From Planctomycetota bacterium (GTDB taxonomy: Bacteria > Planctomycetota > UBA1135 > GCA-002686595), in the NCBI GenBank assembly GCA_029259675.1, contig JAJDES010000037.1, positions 1-5,953 of the forward strand: DNA of 5,953 nt. Direction: 5' to 3'. Position numbers and translations under genes: made by a program. Below the pieces are notes generated by a model, which was given only the letters and a program-made list of their open reading frames with translations, was not told the DNA's origin and did no database searches. Below are positions 5,341 to 5,953 of the stretch, one piece after another. Each line of letters starts with the position of its first letter. The first letter of the stretch is position 1.

Positions 5341-5953
5341 ATGTTCGGGCCATTGCGTGCACACGCAGCGTGGGGGCGTTTTGTGTCCATGGTCGCAGTG
5401 CCGGTAACGGTTTTGCAGGCGACTGCATTGCTGAGCTTTTGCGGCGCCTGCGGAAGCGCGCTTGAGAGCGAACAAAGCTTGAAACCCGATTCGGTTGAAC
5501 AGCGTCACGATCAAGCCGAACCCGCGCAGGTAGAAAAACCCCTTGCGGCTCCGGCTCAGCACGCCGAGGTATCCGAAGCCGCCGCCTCAACAAGCCCAAC
5601 GCCGCTGTTTGTGTGGGCAGATTTGGCCAAGCCGATCATGGAGGGGTCCGCTCCCGTGGATCCCTACCTGGCGCCGTTGATTTACTTCGAATCCGATGCC
5701 CCCGGCGATTCGCACGACGCTGCCGACGAAAATTCGACTTCGAGCGCAAGCGCCGGGGAACTTTCGCTCGCGGGCGTGCAGCTCGATGGGAGCGGCGCTG
5801 TTGCACTCGCGGGCGAGCCGGTGGTCTACGTGCACGACGCGCAAGTTGATTTGCACGGCTCCCTGTATCGCCAACTCACTTTCCTGTGGTTTGCAAACTC
5901 AACCGAAACGGCGCAGCCCATTCCCCAAGCCATGCGACTGACCCTGCGCAGCA
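5341..5953 (+). CDS. Unrecognised, probably exported protein (3' end cut off)
   Basis: The frame is open from ATG 5341 to the end of the window: 204 residues with no stop. Residues 1-14 include Arg6 and Arg13, and 15-33 form a hydrophobic stretch that looks like a signal peptide or membrane anchor. Cys34 and Cys37 follow it in SFCGACGS; lipoprotein attachment is possible, but neither cysteine has a good lipobox. Residues 42-88 are a linker rich in Glu, Ala, Pro, Gln and Ser. A DPYLAPLIYFESD segment (107-119) precedes an acidic, Ser-rich patch (120-139). The part from 140 on has alternating beta-like segments such as EPVVYVHDAQVDLHG (159-173) and RQLTFLWF (177-184), suggesting a folded extracytoplasmic domain. 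I do not recognise the family. The start is uncertain: ATG 5257 lies inside the carA terminator, GTG 5335 is adjacent, and ATG 5389 would remove the basic residues. No Shine-Dalgarno site stands out. Confidence 0.7.
   Translation, partial: MFGPLRAHAAWGRFVSMVAVPVTVLQATALLSFCGACGSALESEQSLKPDSVEQRHDQAEPAQVEKPLAAPAQHAEVSEAAASTSPTPLFVWADLAKPIMEGSAPVDPYLAPLIYFESDAPGDSHDAADENSTSSASAGELSLAGVQLDGSGAVALAGEPVVYVHDAQVDLHGSLYRQLTFLWFANSTETAQPIPQAMRLTLRS

Noticed and set aside
5613..5941. Two shorter forward ORFs (5613-5849 and 5696-5941)
   Set aside because: They lie out of frame inside the open frame that starts at 5341, which has a signal-like N-terminus and runs to the window edge.

Overview
The window is GC-rich bacterial DNA with every supported gene on the + strand. 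It holds four recognisable housekeeping or envelope genes, one small poorly characterised gene, and one unknown gene cut by the right edge. No rRNA, tRNA, transposase, phage gene or CRISPR array is visible. Shine-Dalgarno signals are weak or absent before most genes; only the small gene at 531 has a clear one. The lineage cannot be fixed from these genes. A deep-branching Gram-negative phylum such as Planctomycetota would fit the weak ribosome-binding sites and gene mix, but that is a guess.

Layout: (1) 1-189 is the C-terminal part of a single-cluster [4Fe-4S] ferredoxin. (2) 190-520 is non-coding and rich in inverted repeats, with a weak terminator candidate at 479-496. (3) 531-908 encodes a 125-residue helical protein resembling the DUF2203 family. 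(4) 909-1331 is non-coding. It holds a long foldable element at 1051-1129 whose unpaired parts carry repeated CCTCC, a strong intrinsic terminator at 1163-1205, and three tandem 46-bp units that repeat the 3' half of that terminator. (5) 1332-2798 encodes a membrane-anchored S41 C-terminal processing protease, overlapping by 4 nt with (6) tsaD at 2795-3835, the t6A tRNA-modification protein. (7) 3836-4095 is a spacer with a perfect 18-bp palindrome. (8) 4096-5226 is carA, the glutaminase subunit of carbamoyl-phosphate synthetase, followed by a probable terminator. (9) 5341 to the end is the N-terminal part of an unrecognised, probably exported protein.

The genes do not form one pathway. The protease and tsaD are probably co-translated. 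carA is not followed by carB here, so its partner must lie elsewhere. The parts most worth a second look are non-coding: the CCTCC-rich fold with its terminator, the 46-bp terminator-derived repeat directly in front of the protease gene, and the palindrome in front of carA.
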